Shown here in pieces: positions 43,259 through 52,672 of a DNA stretch of 64,000 nucleotides. Below the pieces are notes generated by a model. The model was not told the origin of the DNA. It saw only the letters and a program-made list of their open reading frames with translations, and did not search any database. The number at the start of each line of letters is the position of its first letter. Position 1 is the first letter of the stretch. A program made the translations under genes and the position numbers. Source of the DNA: an uncultured Lachnospiraceae bacterium (lineage in GTDB: Bacteria; Bacillota; Clostridia; Lachnospirales; Lachnospiraceae); NCBI GenBank assembly GCA_910586705.1, contig CAJUJK010000008.1, forward strand, positions 1-64,000, written 5' to 3'.

Positions 43259-44776
43259 ATGAGAGGAATTGATACGCAGGTTCGGAAGAACAGAAGACGT
43301 ATTTTCAAAGAGGTGGCGCACCTTGCCTATGAGTCGAAAAACCTGAAGGACGATATCGAGGCGCTGCCCTATAAGATTGTGGACTATGAAGAGTCCGAGT
43401 ATGAGAATATTTACAGGGACCGTGCCATTGTGCGTGAGAGGATCCGTCTGGCAATGGGGCTTTCCCTGCGGCCGGAAAATGTGCCTGTGCATCTGACGCA
43501 GGGGCTTGAGGAGAGCAATATCTCCGAAAAATATTACGAGCCGCCGCTGATGCAGGTGATTCCTTCGGCATGTAACGCATGTCCTGAGAACAGCTACTAT
43601 GTGACAGACCGCTGTATGGGATGTGTGGCGCACCCCTGCCGCGAGGTATGCCCGAGAGGGGCGATCTCCATGGTAAACGGCAGGTCGGTGATTGACCCGG
43701 AAAAATGTATCAAATGCGGTAAATGCAAGGCGGTATGTCCCTATGACGCGATCGCCCATCAGGTGAGGCCCTGTGCGGGCGCCTGCGGCGTCAATGCGAT
43801 TAAGAATGACGAAAAGGGACGCGCCGTGATTGACAATGACCTGTGCGTCTCCTGTGGACAGTGTATGGTGAACTGTCCTTTCGGGGCGATCGCGGATAAG
43901 TCACAGATTTTTCAGCTGATCCGCGCGCTGCAGACGGGAGAGAAGATTATCGCGCAGGTGGCGCCCGCGTTTGCGGGGCAGTTCGGCCCGGACGTGACGC
44001 CGGATATGCTGAAAACGGCGTTGAAGGAACTGGGATTTTTTGATGTGTACGAGACAGCCCTTGGTGCGGATATGGGAGCCATTGCGGAGGCGGAGCACTA
44101 CGCGAAAGAGGTCGCCACTGGGAAACTGCCTTTTTCCCTGACGTCCTGCTGTCCGTCATGGTCGGTACTGGCAAAGAAATTCTTCCCGGAAACCATAGAC
44201 AAGATATCAAACGCGCTGACGCCCATGGTGGCGACAGCGAGAGTGATCAAGGAAGAGCACCCGGACGCCAGAGTGGTCTTCATCGGTCCCTGCGCATCCA
44301 AAAAGCTGGAGGCTTCCCGCAGAACGATCCGCTCGGATGTGGATTTCGTCATCACCTTTGAGGAGCTGACGGGGATATTTGAGGCGAAGGGCATCCTGCT
44401 AGACCAGATCAAGGCGATGGATGAGCTGAAGGGCGCTACCGGTGCGGGGCGCGGCTACGGTGTGGCGGGCGGTGTTGCCTCTGCCATCGAAGAGTGTGTG
44501 AGGGAGTATTACCCTGACGTGGAGGTGCACATAGAGCACGCGGAGAGCCTTTCCGAGTGCAAAAAGATGCTGATGCTTGCCAAGGCAGGCAAGAAGAACG
44601 GCTGTCTGATCGAGGGTATGGCGTGTCCCGGCGGCTGTGTGGCGGGCGCGGGTACGAACATTGCGATTCCTGTCGCGGCAAAGGCGGTTGCATCCTTCAA
44701 GGAAGCGGCGCCGGAGAAGATACCCGATCCGAGTATGCACCAGAACCGCGTCGAACAGAGTGAAAAGAACTTCTAA
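43259..44776 (+). CDS. [FeFe] hydrogenase, group B-like monomeric form
   Basis: 505 residues. The N-terminal part has Cys-rich cluster motifs (CMGCVAHPCREVCPRGAI, then CIKCGKCKAVCPYDAI, CAGACGVNAI, CVSCGQCMVNCPFGAI). The H-cluster motifs are TSCCPSW, IGPCASKK and EGMACPGGC. These are the three binding segments for the catalytic cluster. No Nuo-like partner genes lie beside it, so it may take electrons from ferredoxin directly. Maturation genes hydEFG are not in the window. A good ribosome-binding site (ATGGAGGCAGT) precedes it. Confidence 0.9.
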   Translation: MRGIDTQVRKNRRRIFKEVAHLAYESKNLKDDIEALPYKIVDYEESEYENIYRDRAIVRERIRLAMGLSLRPENVPVHLTQGLEESNISEKYYEPPLMQVIPSACNACPENSYYVTDRCMGCVAHPCREVCPRGAISMVNGRSVIDPEKCIKCGKCKAVCPYDAIAHQVRPCAGACGVNAIKNDEKGRAVIDNDLCVSCGQCMVNCPFGAIADKSQIFQLIRALQTGEKIIAQVAPAFAGQFGPDVTPDMLKTALKELGFFDVYETALGADMGAIAEAEHYAKEVATGKLPFSLTSCCPSWSVLAKKFFPETIDKISNALTPMVATARVIKEEHPDARVVFIGPCASKKLEASRRTIRSDVDFVITFEELTGIFEAKGILLDQIKAMDELKGATGAGRGYGVAGGVASAIEECVREYYPDVEVHIEHAESLSECKKMLMLAKAGKKNGCLIEGMACPGGCVAGAGTNIAIPVAAKAVASFKEAAPEKIPDPSMHQNRVEQSEKNF

Positions 44777-44868
44777 AGCTCGACAGCATAGGCTGTCTCG
44801 CTAAGAAGTTCTAGGAGTTGCGCTGCAACTCCATTTCACTCAAGAGAATGCCAAAATACGGCATTCTC
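44766..44868. repeat. Three consecutive hairpins between the hydrogenase gene and gltX
   Basis: Hairpin 1 pairs AGAACTTCT (44766-44774, overlapping the stop) with AGAAGTTCT (44804-44812) and holds an inner GACAGC/GCTGTC stem. Hairpin 2 pairs GGAGTTGC (44814-44821) with GCAACTCC (44825-44832). Hairpin 3 pairs GAGAATGCC (44844-44852) with GGCATTCTC (44860-44868). None has a T-run. No T-box motif was seen ahead of gltX. Confidence 0.6.
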
Positions 44869-44924
44869 CGCATAGATTGATAAAATTTTTGAATAAATTA
44901 TAAAGACAGAGGAAACAGACAACT

Positions 44925-46379
44925 ATGGAGAAAATAAGAACAAGATATGCACCCAGTCCGACGGGGCGGATGCATGTGGGAAATTTAAGGACGGCGCTTT
45001 ACGCCTATCTGATCGCAAAGCATGAGGGCGGGGATTTTATCCTGCGCATTGAGGATACAGATCAGGAGCGGTATGTGGAGGGAGCGGTGGATATCATTTA
45101 CCGCACGCTGGAGAACACGGGACTTTTGCACGACGAAGGTCCTGACAAGGACGGCGGTGTAGGGCCTTACGTGCAGAGCGACCGCCAGAAGCAGGGCATT
45201 TATTTACAGTATGCGAAACAGCTGATTGATAAGGGCGAGGCTTATTACTGCTTCTGCGACAAGGAGAGGCTGGCATCGCTTACCCAGACGGTGGCTGGCA
45301 AGGAAATAAATGTCTACGATAAGCACTGTCTGCATCTGTCGAAAGAAGAGGTGGAGGCAAATCTGGTGGCGGGTAAGCCCTATGTGATCCGCCAGAATAA
45401 CCCGACGGAGGGGCAGACCACGTTCCATGACGATATCTACGGGGATATCACGGTGGACAACGCGGAGCTTGACGACATGATCCTGATCAAATCGGACGGC
45501 TATCCCACGTACAATTTTGCCAATGTGGTGGATGACCATCTGATGGGAATTACCCATGTGGTGCGGGGCAACGAATATCTGTCCTCCTCGCCGAAATACA
45601 ACCGCCTTTACGACGCCTTTGGCTGGGAGGTGCCGGAGTATGTGCACTGTCCGCTCATTACGGACGAGTCCCACCAGAAGCTTTCCAAGCGGTGCGGGCA
45701 TTCCTCCTACGAAGATCTGATTGAGCAGGGTTTTCTCTCGGAGGCTATCGTCAATTTTGTGGCATTGCTTGGATGGAGCCCCGAGGATAACGAGGAAATC
45801 TTTTCTCTGGACGAGCTGATCAGACGTTTTGACTATCATCATCTCTCCAAGTCCCCGGCGGTGTTTGATTACACGAAGCTGAAATGGATGAACGGGGAAT
45901 ATTTAAAAGCGATGGATTTCGACCGCTTTTACGGGATGGCGGAGCCTTATCTGAAAGAGGCGGTGACAAAGGATTACGATCTGAAAAAGATAGCAGCCAT
46001 GGTAAAGACGAGAATCGAAATTTTCCCGGATATTAAAGAGCACGTAGATTTCTTTGACGAGCTTCCCGTGTATGACGTGGCGATGTACACGCATAAGAAG
46101 ATGAAAACCAATGCGGAGACTTCGCTTTCCGTCTTAAAAGATCTTCTGCCCCGTCTGGAGGCGCAGGATGATTACACGAACGACGCGCTTTACGCGACTC
46201 TTTCCGCTTACGTGGAGGAGAAAGGATATAAAAACGGATATGTGATGTGGCCTGTGAGAACCGCCGTTTCCGGCAAGCAGATGACGCCGGGCGGAGCGAC
46301 GGAGCTTATGGAGGTGCTGGGAAAGGAAGAATCCCTTGCGAGAATCCGCAAAGGAATTGAAATACTTGAAAAAGCCTGA
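44925..46379 (+). CDS. gltX: Glutamyl-tRNA synthetase
   Basis: 484 residues, class I. The HIGH-type motif is in YAPSPTGRMHVGNLRTALYA; the KMSKS-type motif is HQKLSKRCGHSSYEDL. It charges tRNA-Glu (and perhaps tRNA-Gln). The length and start fit the family. The next gene begins within its last codons. Confidence 0.95.
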   Translation: MEKIRTRYAPSPTGRMHVGNLRTALYAYLIAKHEGGDFILRIEDTDQERYVEGAVDIIYRTLENTGLLHDEGPDKDGGVGPYVQSDRQKQGIYLQYAKQLIDKGEAYYCFCDKERLASLTQTVAGKEINVYDKHCLHLSKEEVEANLVAGKPYVIRQNNPTEGQTTFHDDIYGDITVDNAELDDMILIKSDGYPTYNFANVVDDHLMGITHVVRGNEYLSSSPKYNRLYDAFGWEVPEYVHCPLITDESHQKLSKRCGHSSYEDLIEQGFLSEAIVNFVALLGWSPEDNEEIFSLDELIRRFDYHHLSKSPAVFDYTKLKWMNGEYLKAMDFDRFYGMAEPYLKEAVTKDYDLKKIAAMVKTRIEIFPDIKEHVDFFDELPVYDVAMYTHKKMKTNAETSLSVLKDLLPRLEAQDDYTNDALYATLSAYVEEKGYKNGYVMWPVRTAVSGKQMTPGGATELMEVLGKEESLARIRKGIEILEKA

Positions 46380-48189
46380 GTTTTCCTGCACCCCGAATCA
46401 GGAAAAGGCAATCAGTCACACTGACGGTCCGGCTATGGTGTTAGCCGGACCGGGCAGCGGCAAAACTTTCGTCACAGTACATCGCATTCGCAGACTCATC
46501 ACATCACAGGGCATTGATCCCGCACATATCCTTGTCATTACGTTCACAAAAGCAGCCGCGCTGGAGATGCAGCAGCGTTTTTTCCGGCTGATGGGGGAGG
46601 GAAACCTTCCGGTACGGTTTGGCACGTTTCACGCAGTATTCTATCATATCTTGAAACAATCGGCGCAGTATCGCAACTATACCATTATTACGGAGACAGA
46701 AAAAAGAAAGCTGGTTCGGGATATCATACACAATCATAAGAGATTTGTTTATTTGCAGGAGGAGGACATCGAAGAAATCATAACGGCAGTCAGCACGTAT
46801 AAAATTAAGGCAGCGGAGAGTGGACTGCCGGAGCTCCAGAAGATGAAAAGGGAAGATTTTTTCTCTTTGTTTGAGGAATATCAAGGGTGGCTTGCCGAAA
46901 TCTCCAAATTTGATTTTGATGATCTGCTGACGGCGTGCTTTCAGCTTTTGCGGGAGGAGCCGGAAACGCTGTCACACTGGCAGGCGCAGTTTCGCTACAT
47001 ACTGGTGGATGAATTTCAGGATATTTCCCCGGTTCAGTATGAGATTATCCGGCTGCTTGCCGCGCCGGCACACAATCTTTTCGTGGTGGGAGACGACGAC
47101 CAGTCCATTTACGGGTTCCGTGGCGCCAGCCCCGACTGTATGAAACGTTTTCTGGCGGATTATCCACAGGCAGAGCAGATCCTGCTGGATGTCAATTTCC
47201 GCTGCCACAGGGATATTGTGCAGGCGGCGGCGAACGTGATCGCGGAAAATCAAAGCCGCATTCCCAAAAAGATCTGTCCCGCACATGAGGATGGAGCGGG
47301 GCTTCAGATCCTTCGTGCGGAATCGGAGGATATGCTGAGAAAGACAGTTGTAGACTTGCTTTGGGAAGAATGCAGGGCGGGAAAGCTTGCACAGTGCGCC
47401 ATGATCTGCCGGACGAATCTGGAATGCGGCTTCTGGGCGCAGACGCTGCATGAGGCGGGGATTCCCTACATGATGAGAGAAAAACCCCAGAATCGTTTCA
47501 GTCATTTTGTGATTCGGGATATCTGCGCGTATCTGGCGCTGGGGCAGGGAGATCATGCAAGACGGCATTTCCTGCGCGTGATGAACCGTCCCGTCAGATA
47601 CATGAAGCGGGAGAGTCTGCCGGAGACAAAGGTGAACCGGGATGCGCTGACGGGGTACTATGCCGATAAACCACTGATTCAGGAGCGGGTGAAAAAACTG
47701 TATAAGGATATTGACGCTCTTGCGGGGAAACGGGTGCATCTGCAGATTCATTACATACGGAAAATGATCGGATACGAGGCTTTTCTGCGGGAGAAATACG
47801 GTTCCCAAAAGGCGGAGGAACTGATACGGATCGGAGAAGAGTTTGAGGCGTTTTCCCGACGGTTTTCATCGGTGCGGGAGATGAACACATATATGGAGCA
47901 TTACGCGGAAGTGATAAAAGAGCCGGAAAGAGACGGGGAAGGGCTGCAGCTTATGACCATGCACGCCTCCAAAGGACTGGAATTTGGGACAGTTTTTGTG
48001 CCGGAGTGCAATGAGGGGAAGATTCCTTCCGACAAGTCAAAAACGCCGGTTGAAATAGAGGAGGAGAGAAGGATGTTCTATGTGGCGATGACCCGGGCGA
48101 AAAATAAACTCTGCCTCGTGTACCATGACGAAAAAACCGGGAAGGACGCGCCCTCCCGGTTCCTGAAGCCGTTGTTAACTCCGCCTTAG
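46366..48189 (+). CDS. UvrD/PcrA-like superfamily 1 DNA helicase
   Basis: About 607 residues. Start uncertain: TTG 46366 has AAAGGA 10 bases ahead; TTGs at 46357 and 46336 are in frame. No ATG lies near, and the start overlaps gltX. Helicase motifs: AGPGSGKTFVTVHRI (I), YILVDEFQDISPVQY (II), VVGDDDQSIYGFRGA (III), and FYVAMTRAKNKLCLVY near the end. It is shorter than PcrA (about 740). Role: 3'-5' unwinding in repair, by family. Confidence 0.88.
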   Translation: MKKPEFSCTPNQEKAISHTDGPAMVLAGPGSGKTFVTVHRIRRLITSQGIDPAHILVITFTKAAALEMQQRFFRLMGEGNLPVRFGTFHAVFYHILKQSAQYRNYTIITETEKRKLVRDIIHNHKRFVYLQEEDIEEIITAVSTYKIKAAESGLPELQKMKREDFFSLFEEYQGWLAEISKFDFDDLLTACFQLLREEPETLSHWQAQFRYILVDEFQDISPVQYEIIRLLAAPAHNLFVVGDDDQSIYGFRGASPDCMKRFLADYPQAEQILLDVNFRCHRDIVQAAANVIAENQSRIPKKICPAHEDGAGLQILRAESEDMLRKTVVDLLWEECRAGKLAQCAMICRTNLECGFWAQTLHEAGIPYMMREKPQNRFSHFVIRDICAYLALGQGDHARRHFLRVMNRPVRYMKRESLPETKVNRDALTGYYADKPLIQERVKKLYKDIDALAGKRVHLQIHYIRKMIGYEAFLREKYGSQKAEELIRIGEEFEAFSRRFSSVREMNTYMEHYAEVIKEPERDGEGLQLMTMHASKGLEFGTVFVPECNEGKIPSDKSKTPVEIEEERRMFYVAMTRAKNKLCLVYHDEKTGKDAPSRFLKPLLTPP

Positions 48190-48213
48190 CACGTCTATAG
48201 GGAGAATGCCGTT

Positions 48214-48552
48214 TCAGTCATTTTCTACAATCTCATCAAACTCAGCGGCGTCCAGAAATTCGTCAAAGGCGTCCGCGACGGCTTCGTACTCCTCGTCGTC
48301 CTCAATGTAGCCGAGCTCCGGCTCTTCGTTGGGATCTTCCGGGTTTTCACTGTAGCGGTAGAACCAGACCTCGCCGTCCGCGTTTTCGCCGGTTTCGTCA
48401 AGCGGCAGGAGCGCGATATAGTCCTTGCCCGCCACGGTAAGGATCGTGACTACAGCGCAGGTGACCTCGGAACCGTTGTCAAGTTCCAGATCCACGGTCA
48501 TTTCCTCTTTTTCCAGTTCTTCCTGTGTGGTGTGTTTTTCGTTTTTGCCCAT
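48214..48552 (-). CDS. DUF1292 small acidic protein
   Basis: 112 residues from ATG 48552 with GGAGG ahead on the minus strand. Family text EVTCAVVTILTVAGKDYIAL, GEVWFYRYSE and YIEDDEEYEAVADAFDEFLD is plain. DUF1292 proteins are common in Firmicutes and uncharacterised. It reads against the helicase gene. A longer upstream frame on this strand is antisense to the next gene and not coding. Confidence 0.9.
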   Translation of the reverse strand: MGKNEKHTTQEELEKEEMTVDLELDNGSEVTCAVVTILTVAGKDYIALLPLDETGENADGEVWFYRYSENPEDPNEEPELGYIEDDEEYEAVADAFDEFLDAAEFDEIVEND

Positions 48553-48726
48553 AAGTACCTCCATTTTGATAAAAACAGTATACCACAGATGCAGGAACAA
48601 AACCAGAAATAGATTTAGATTGAAATGCCGTCCACTAGTATTGTATAATATAAAATGACTTAAACTATGATTCCCGTAAGGAAGCGTTGTCTGGCGGGAA
48701 TCAGGCTTGCAGGAACGGAGGACTTG

Positions 48727-50652
48727 ATGCAGAAGACATTTCAGATAAAAAGTGTGGACAGGACACGGATCTATCCGCTTGGCGTTTCCTTTGAGGAGGA
48801 CGGGCTGCGTATTTCTGCAGTATGCGAGGGCACGGAGGAGGCGGGTATTATTCTCTATGACAGAAAGCACCGGGACGGTGCGCGCATTCCATTCCCGGAA
48901 AACTGCCGGGTGGGCGCGGTTCGTACCATGCTGCTGTCCGGCTATCGCGATAAGACGTGCAGTTATCTTTTTTACAAGGGAGAAGAGGTCTGGCAGGATC
49001 CCTGTTGCAAACGGGTCTGCAATACTTACGGCTACGGCGCGCTGAAAGAGGAGCTGCCCCGGTGCCAGCCCGCTTTGGAGTCCTATGAATGGGGAGACGA
49101 CAAAAACATGCACATCCCCTATGAGGAGATGCTTATTTACGCCCTGCATGTGAGAGGCTTTACAAAACACCGCTCGTCCGGCGTGAAGCATAAAGGCACG
49201 TATGCCGGTGTGGCGGAGAAGATTCCCTATATGCAGGAGCTTGGCATCAATATGGCGCTGCTCATGCCCTGCTATGAGTTTGATGAGATTATGCCTGAAA
49301 ACACGGCGCAGACAATGGAGCAGGCGATTCTTTCCTACAAGCAGGAACTGCCTTCCGCTGATGAGAAGGAAAAGAAAAAGCCCCGCATCAATTACTGGGG
49401 CTATCAGCCGGGACTCTATTATGTGCCAAAGAGCGCCTATGCCCACAGCAGGGACGCGGCGGGAGAGTTTAAGGATATGGTGCGGGCTTTTCACAGAGCC
49501 GGCATTGGCGTTTCGATGCAGTTTTATTTTCCGACGGAGCTGCGTGCGGCGGAGATTCTGGATATACTGAAATACTGGGTGTTAGAGTACCACATCGACG
49601 GTTTTCATCTGATGAGCGCCGCCCTGCCTATGGAAATGATCGCGGGTGAGCCGCTGCTTTCGGAGACGATGCTTCTGACAGGCGATGGAAATGTCCGCGC
49701 CGGGAATGGAAAGACGCGCAATCTGGGACATTTAAGCGACGGTTTTCTGTATGATATGCGCAGGTTTATCAAGGGCGACGACAACATGATTAACCAGTTT
49801 CTGTTCCATCTGCGTGAAAATAAGGATGAGATCGGTATTGTAAACAGCATTGCGCGCTGGGACGGGTTCCGTCTGGCGGATCTGGTGTCCTACGACCGTA
49901 AGCATAACGAGGAGAACGGGGAAAATAATCAGGACGGCATAGATTATAACTGTAGCTGGAACTGCGGCGTGGAGGGAAAGAGCCGGAAAAAGAGCATTCA
50001 GGAACTCCGCCTGCGGCAGATGAAAAATGCGATGACGGTTCTCCTTATGTCACAGGGGACGCCGCTTCTTTACAGCGGGGATGAATTTGCGAATACACAG
50101 GGGGGAAACAATAACCCTTACTGTCAGGATAATGATACGACATGGATCAAGTGGAATCGGACGGAGACGGGCAGGGAGCTTCTTGCTTATACGACGTTTA
50201 TGATCGGTATGCGCAAGGCGCACCGCATTCTGCACGGCAGGACGCTTCTGCGCGGGATAGACACGCTGTCCTGCGGGTTCCCGGACATCTCTTTCCACGG
50301 GAGAGAGGCTTGGAGACCCGATACCGGCTCCGCCAGCCGCTGTATGGGGATCATGTACTGCGGATTTTATGCGGTGGACGAAGAGCAGGAGGAACGCTTT
50401 TTCTATATTGCGGTGAATATGCACTGGCAGGTAGACTATCTGGGACTGCCGAAACTGCCGAAAGGCAAGCTCTGGACTTATGCGGCCTCCACGGGAAAGG
50501 AGATACCAGAGATTGAAGAAGATGCCTCCTCGCAGGAAATCTGTGTACCCGCCCGCACCATTGTGATGTGCACCACAAAGGATGTGCCTGTGGAGACGGA
50601 AAAAGCAGGACGGAAAAAGAGCAAAAAGAATAGAGGGGACGAGAAAGAGTAA
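48727..50652 (+). CDS. GH13 (glycogen debranching/isoamylase-like) homologue lacking catalytic residues
   Basis: 641 residues from ATG 48727 (GGAGG five bases ahead). The fold is that of GlgX/isoamylase-type GH13: early beta-domain, then HVRGFTKHRSSGVKHKGTYAG, YWGYQPGLYYVPKSAYA, LVSYDRKHNEENGENNQDG, and LLYSGDEFANTQGGNNNPY. But at the nucleophile site YHIDGFHLMSA replaces DGFRFDLA, giving Met296 in place of Asp. The acid/base Glu region (LLTGDGN) has no Glu, and NHD reads ARWD. It may be a non-catalytic glucan-binding relative. Confidence 0.8.
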   Translation: MQKTFQIKSVDRTRIYPLGVSFEEDGLRISAVCEGTEEAGIILYDRKHRDGARIPFPENCRVGAVRTMLLSGYRDKTCSYLFYKGEEVWQDPCCKRVCNTYGYGALKEELPRCQPALESYEWGDDKNMHIPYEEMLIYALHVRGFTKHRSSGVKHKGTYAGVAEKIPYMQELGINMALLMPCYEFDEIMPENTAQTMEQAILSYKQELPSADEKEKKKPRINYWGYQPGLYYVPKSAYAHSRDAAGEFKDMVRAFHRAGIGVSMQFYFPTELRAAEILDILKYWVLEYHIDGFHLMSAALPMEMIAGEPLLSETMLLTGDGNVRAGNGKTRNLGHLSDGFLYDMRRFIKGDDNMINQFLFHLRENKDEIGIVNSIARWDGFRLADLVSYDRKHNEENGENNQDGIDYNCSWNCGVEGKSRKKSIQELRLRQMKNAMTVLLMSQGTPLLYSGDEFANTQGGNNNPYCQDNDTTWIKWNRTETGRELLAYTTFMIGMRKAHRILHGRTLLRGIDTLSCGFPDISFHGREAWRPDTGSASRCMGIMYCGFYAVDEEQEERFFYIAVNMHWQVDYLGLPKLPKGKLWTYAASTGKEIPEIEEDASSQEICVPARTIVMCTTKDVPVETEKAGRKKSKKNRGDEKE

Positions 50653-51188
50653 TGAATAAGGCATGGGAACACTTTAAGACAATTACGCACCATAAATTTC
50701 TGGTCATGGACGGGTGTTTTCGTGTGGGGCTTTACAGACAGGGACTTCTTCACGATCTGTCAAAGTACAGCACGACAGAGTTTATGGTGGGGGCGAAATA
50801 CTATCAGGGGGACAGAAGCCCCAACAATGCGGAGCGGGAGGATATTGGCTATTCCTCCGCATGGCTGCATCACAAGGGGCGCAACAAGCATCACTACGAG
50901 TATTGGATCGACTACAGCTCGAAGGAGATCGAAGGCGGCATGGCGCCGGCGCCGATGCCGGTGCGCTATGTGGTGGAGATGTTTATGGACCGGGTAGCCG
51001 CATGTAAGGTTTACCACGGGGATGCGTACAAAGATCAGGATCCGCTGGCGTATTACGAGTCCTCTAAGACGCCGCCGCCGCTTCACAAAAAGACGAAGCG
51101 TATGCTGGAATTTCTGCTGCACATGCTGGCGGAACAGGGAGAGGAAAAAACATTTCGGTATATTCGCAAAAAAATATTGAAAAAGTAA
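50652..51188 (+). CDS. DUF5662-family protein
   Basis: 178 residues; start overlaps the previous stop (TAATG). Conserved His/Asp residues in LLHDLSKYSTTEF and WLHHKGRNKHHYEYW suggest a metal-binding, HD-like fold. Such proteins are uncharacterised. It is translationally coupled to the GH13 homologue. Confidence 0.8.
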   Translation: MNKAWEHFKTITHHKFLVMDGCFRVGLYRQGLLHDLSKYSTTEFMVGAKYYQGDRSPNNAEREDIGYSSAWLHHKGRNKHHYEYWIDYSSKEIEGGMAPAPMPVRYVVEMFMDRVAACKVYHGDAYKDQDPLAYYESSKTPPPLHKKTKRMLEFLLHMLAEQGEEKTFRYIRKKILKK

Positions 51189-51194
51189 CCGCTC

Positions 51195-51230
51195 TTTTTC
51201 TCTCGCATAGGATATGGTATGAGAGAAAAA
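51195..51230. other. Hairpin before the Cys/Pro-rich gene
   Basis: TTTTTCTCTC (51195-51204) pairs with GAGAGAAAAA (51221-51230). The right arm abuts the ribosome-binding site AAGGAGATG, so folding could affect translation. The left arm may act as a terminator on the other strand. Confidence 0.45.
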
Positions 51231-51245
51231 AGGAGATGAAACCCT

Positions 51246-51506
51246 ATGAATTGTTGTTGGCTTATACTTTTGTTACTTTTCTGCGGTGGGAACGGCGGCC
51301 GGAGCGGCTGCGGCTGTGAAGAGCCTGTAAGGCCGAAACCGCCCTGCGCGAGACCCGAGCCGCCCTGTGCAAGACCCGAGCCGGTCTGTGTCAGACCCGA
51401 GCCGGATTCCTGCCCCTGCGAGGACTCCCGGTTTGAGCCCCGCTTCGAGCAGAGACCCTTCAGTGGGAACGGTTCTACCTGCGGCTGTGAGAATGAGAGT
51501 AACTGA
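51246..51506 (+). CDS. Small Cys/Pro-rich exported or membrane-associated protein
   Basis: 86 residues. A hydrophobic start (NCCWLILLLLFCGG) is followed by CGCEE, three seven-residue repeats (CARPEPP, CARPEPV, CVRPEPD) and a C-terminal CGCENESN. It has 12 Cys. It might be a surface or coat protein cross-linked by disulfides; no family is recognised. A good ribosome-binding site is present. Confidence 0.6.
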   Translation: MNCCWLILLLLFCGGNGGRSGCGCEEPVRPKPPCARPEPPCARPEPVCVRPEPDSCPCEDSRFEPRFEQRPFSGNGSTCGCENESN

Positions 51507-51529
51507 GAGCGGAAACTGTAGAAGTCTGG

Positions 51530-51560
51530 AAGGGATCGCGTTGGCGATCCCTTTACGTTT
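51530..51560 (+). terminator. Terminator after the Cys/Pro-rich gene
   Basis: AAGGGATCGC (51530-51539) pairs with GCGATCCCTT (51544-51553), then a short T-rich tail (TACGTTTTC). Confidence 0.65.
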
Positions 51561-51616
51561 TCTTGACGGAAATAAAAGGCGGTGATATATTAGATAAGTA
51601 TGGGAGGAAGAAGATC

Positions 51617-52621
51617 ATGTTAAATGGAGATAAGGTACTATTCAGCGGTATGCAGGCAACAGGGAACCTGACACTTGGAAATTATCTGGGGGCGCTCAAA
51701 AACTGGGTGACGCTCTGTGACGAGTACCAGTGCTTTTATTCGGTGGTGGATCTGCATTCCATCACGGTCAGACAGGATCCGGCAGAACTCAGAAAACGGG
51801 CGAGAAATCTTTTGACGCTCTATATTGCGGCGGGAATTGATCCCGAAAAGAACTGTCTTTACTATCAGTCCCATGTGTCGGGACACGCGGAACTTGCATG
51901 GATTCTGAACTGCTTTACTTATATGGGAGAGTTGAACCGCATGACCCAGTTTAAGGACAAGGCGGCGAAGCACGCGGACAATATCAATGCGGGGCTTTTT
52001 ACTTATCCTGTGCTGATGGCGGCGGATATTCTGCTCTATCAGGCGGATGTGGTGCCTGTGGGGAAGGACCAGCTGCAGCACTTGGAGATTACCAGAGACA
52101 TTGCGCAGCGTTTTAACGCGATTTACGGCGATGTATTTACGATTCCCGAGCCTTATATCGGAAAGGCGGGGGCGAAGATTATGAGTCTCCAGAACCCGGA
52201 GAAGAAAATGTCCAAGTCGGATGAAAACCCGAACGGCAGCATTTATCTGATGGACGACCCGGACACGATCATCCGCAAGTTCAAGCGCGCGGTGACGGAT
52301 TCGGAAAGCGCTGTCCGCTACAGTGAGGAACAGCCGGGTATCCGGAATCTGATTGACATCTACTGCGCATGTACGGGTAAGACCCCGGAGGAGACGGAAA
52401 AGGAATTTGACGGCAAGGGTTACGGCGATTTCAAGATGGCGGTGGGAGAGTCCGTAGTGGCGGTCTTAAAGCCCTTGCAGGAGAGATACGAGGAACTGGG
52501 AAAGAATAAGGATTATATTGACAAAGTGATTAAGGAAAACGGGGAGAAGGCAGCGTACTTTGCAAACAAAACGCTGCGAAAAGTACAGAAAAAGGTGGGT
52601 TTCCCGGAGAGAATCCGCTGA
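51617..52621 (+). CDS. trpS: Tryptophanyl-tRNA synthetase
   Basis: 334 residues from ATG 51617 (GGAGGAAG ahead); an in-frame ATG at 51563 lies in the terminator region. Class I motifs: SGMQATGNLTLGNYLGAL and KKMSKSDENPNGSIYLMDDP. Length normal. No T-box leader was recognised upstream. Confidence 0.95.
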   Translation: MLNGDKVLFSGMQATGNLTLGNYLGALKNWVTLCDEYQCFYSVVDLHSITVRQDPAELRKRARNLLTLYIAAGIDPEKNCLYYQSHVSGHAELAWILNCFTYMGELNRMTQFKDKAAKHADNINAGLFTYPVLMAADILLYQADVVPVGKDQLQHLEITRDIAQRFNAIYGDVFTIPEPYIGKAGAKIMSLQNPEKKMSKSDENPNGSIYLMDDPDTIIRKFKRAVTDSESAVRYSEEQPGIRNLIDIYCACTGKTPEETEKEFDGKGYGDFKMAVGESVVAVLKPLQERYEELGKNKDYIDKVIKENGEKAAYFANKTLRKVQKKVGFPERIR

Positions 52622-52672
52622 CAGACAAGGTAAACTGTAATCTGACAGGCAAAGGGAGCCGGAAGGGAAAAT

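Noticed and set aside
42908..43759. 283-codon open frame on the minus strand
   Set aside because: It is antisense to the end of the NlpC/P60 gene and the hydrogenase gene, whose motifs are certain; its protein has no recognisable pattern.
44777..44924. T-box leader ahead of gltX (and 51507-51616 ahead of trpS)
   Set aside because: No T-box sequence, specifier stem or terminator/antiterminator pair was found; only simple hairpins.
48553..49494. Long 5' extension of the DUF1292 frame
   Set aside because: It runs antisense through the GH13 homologue. The true start at 48552 has a ribosome-binding site and matches the family.
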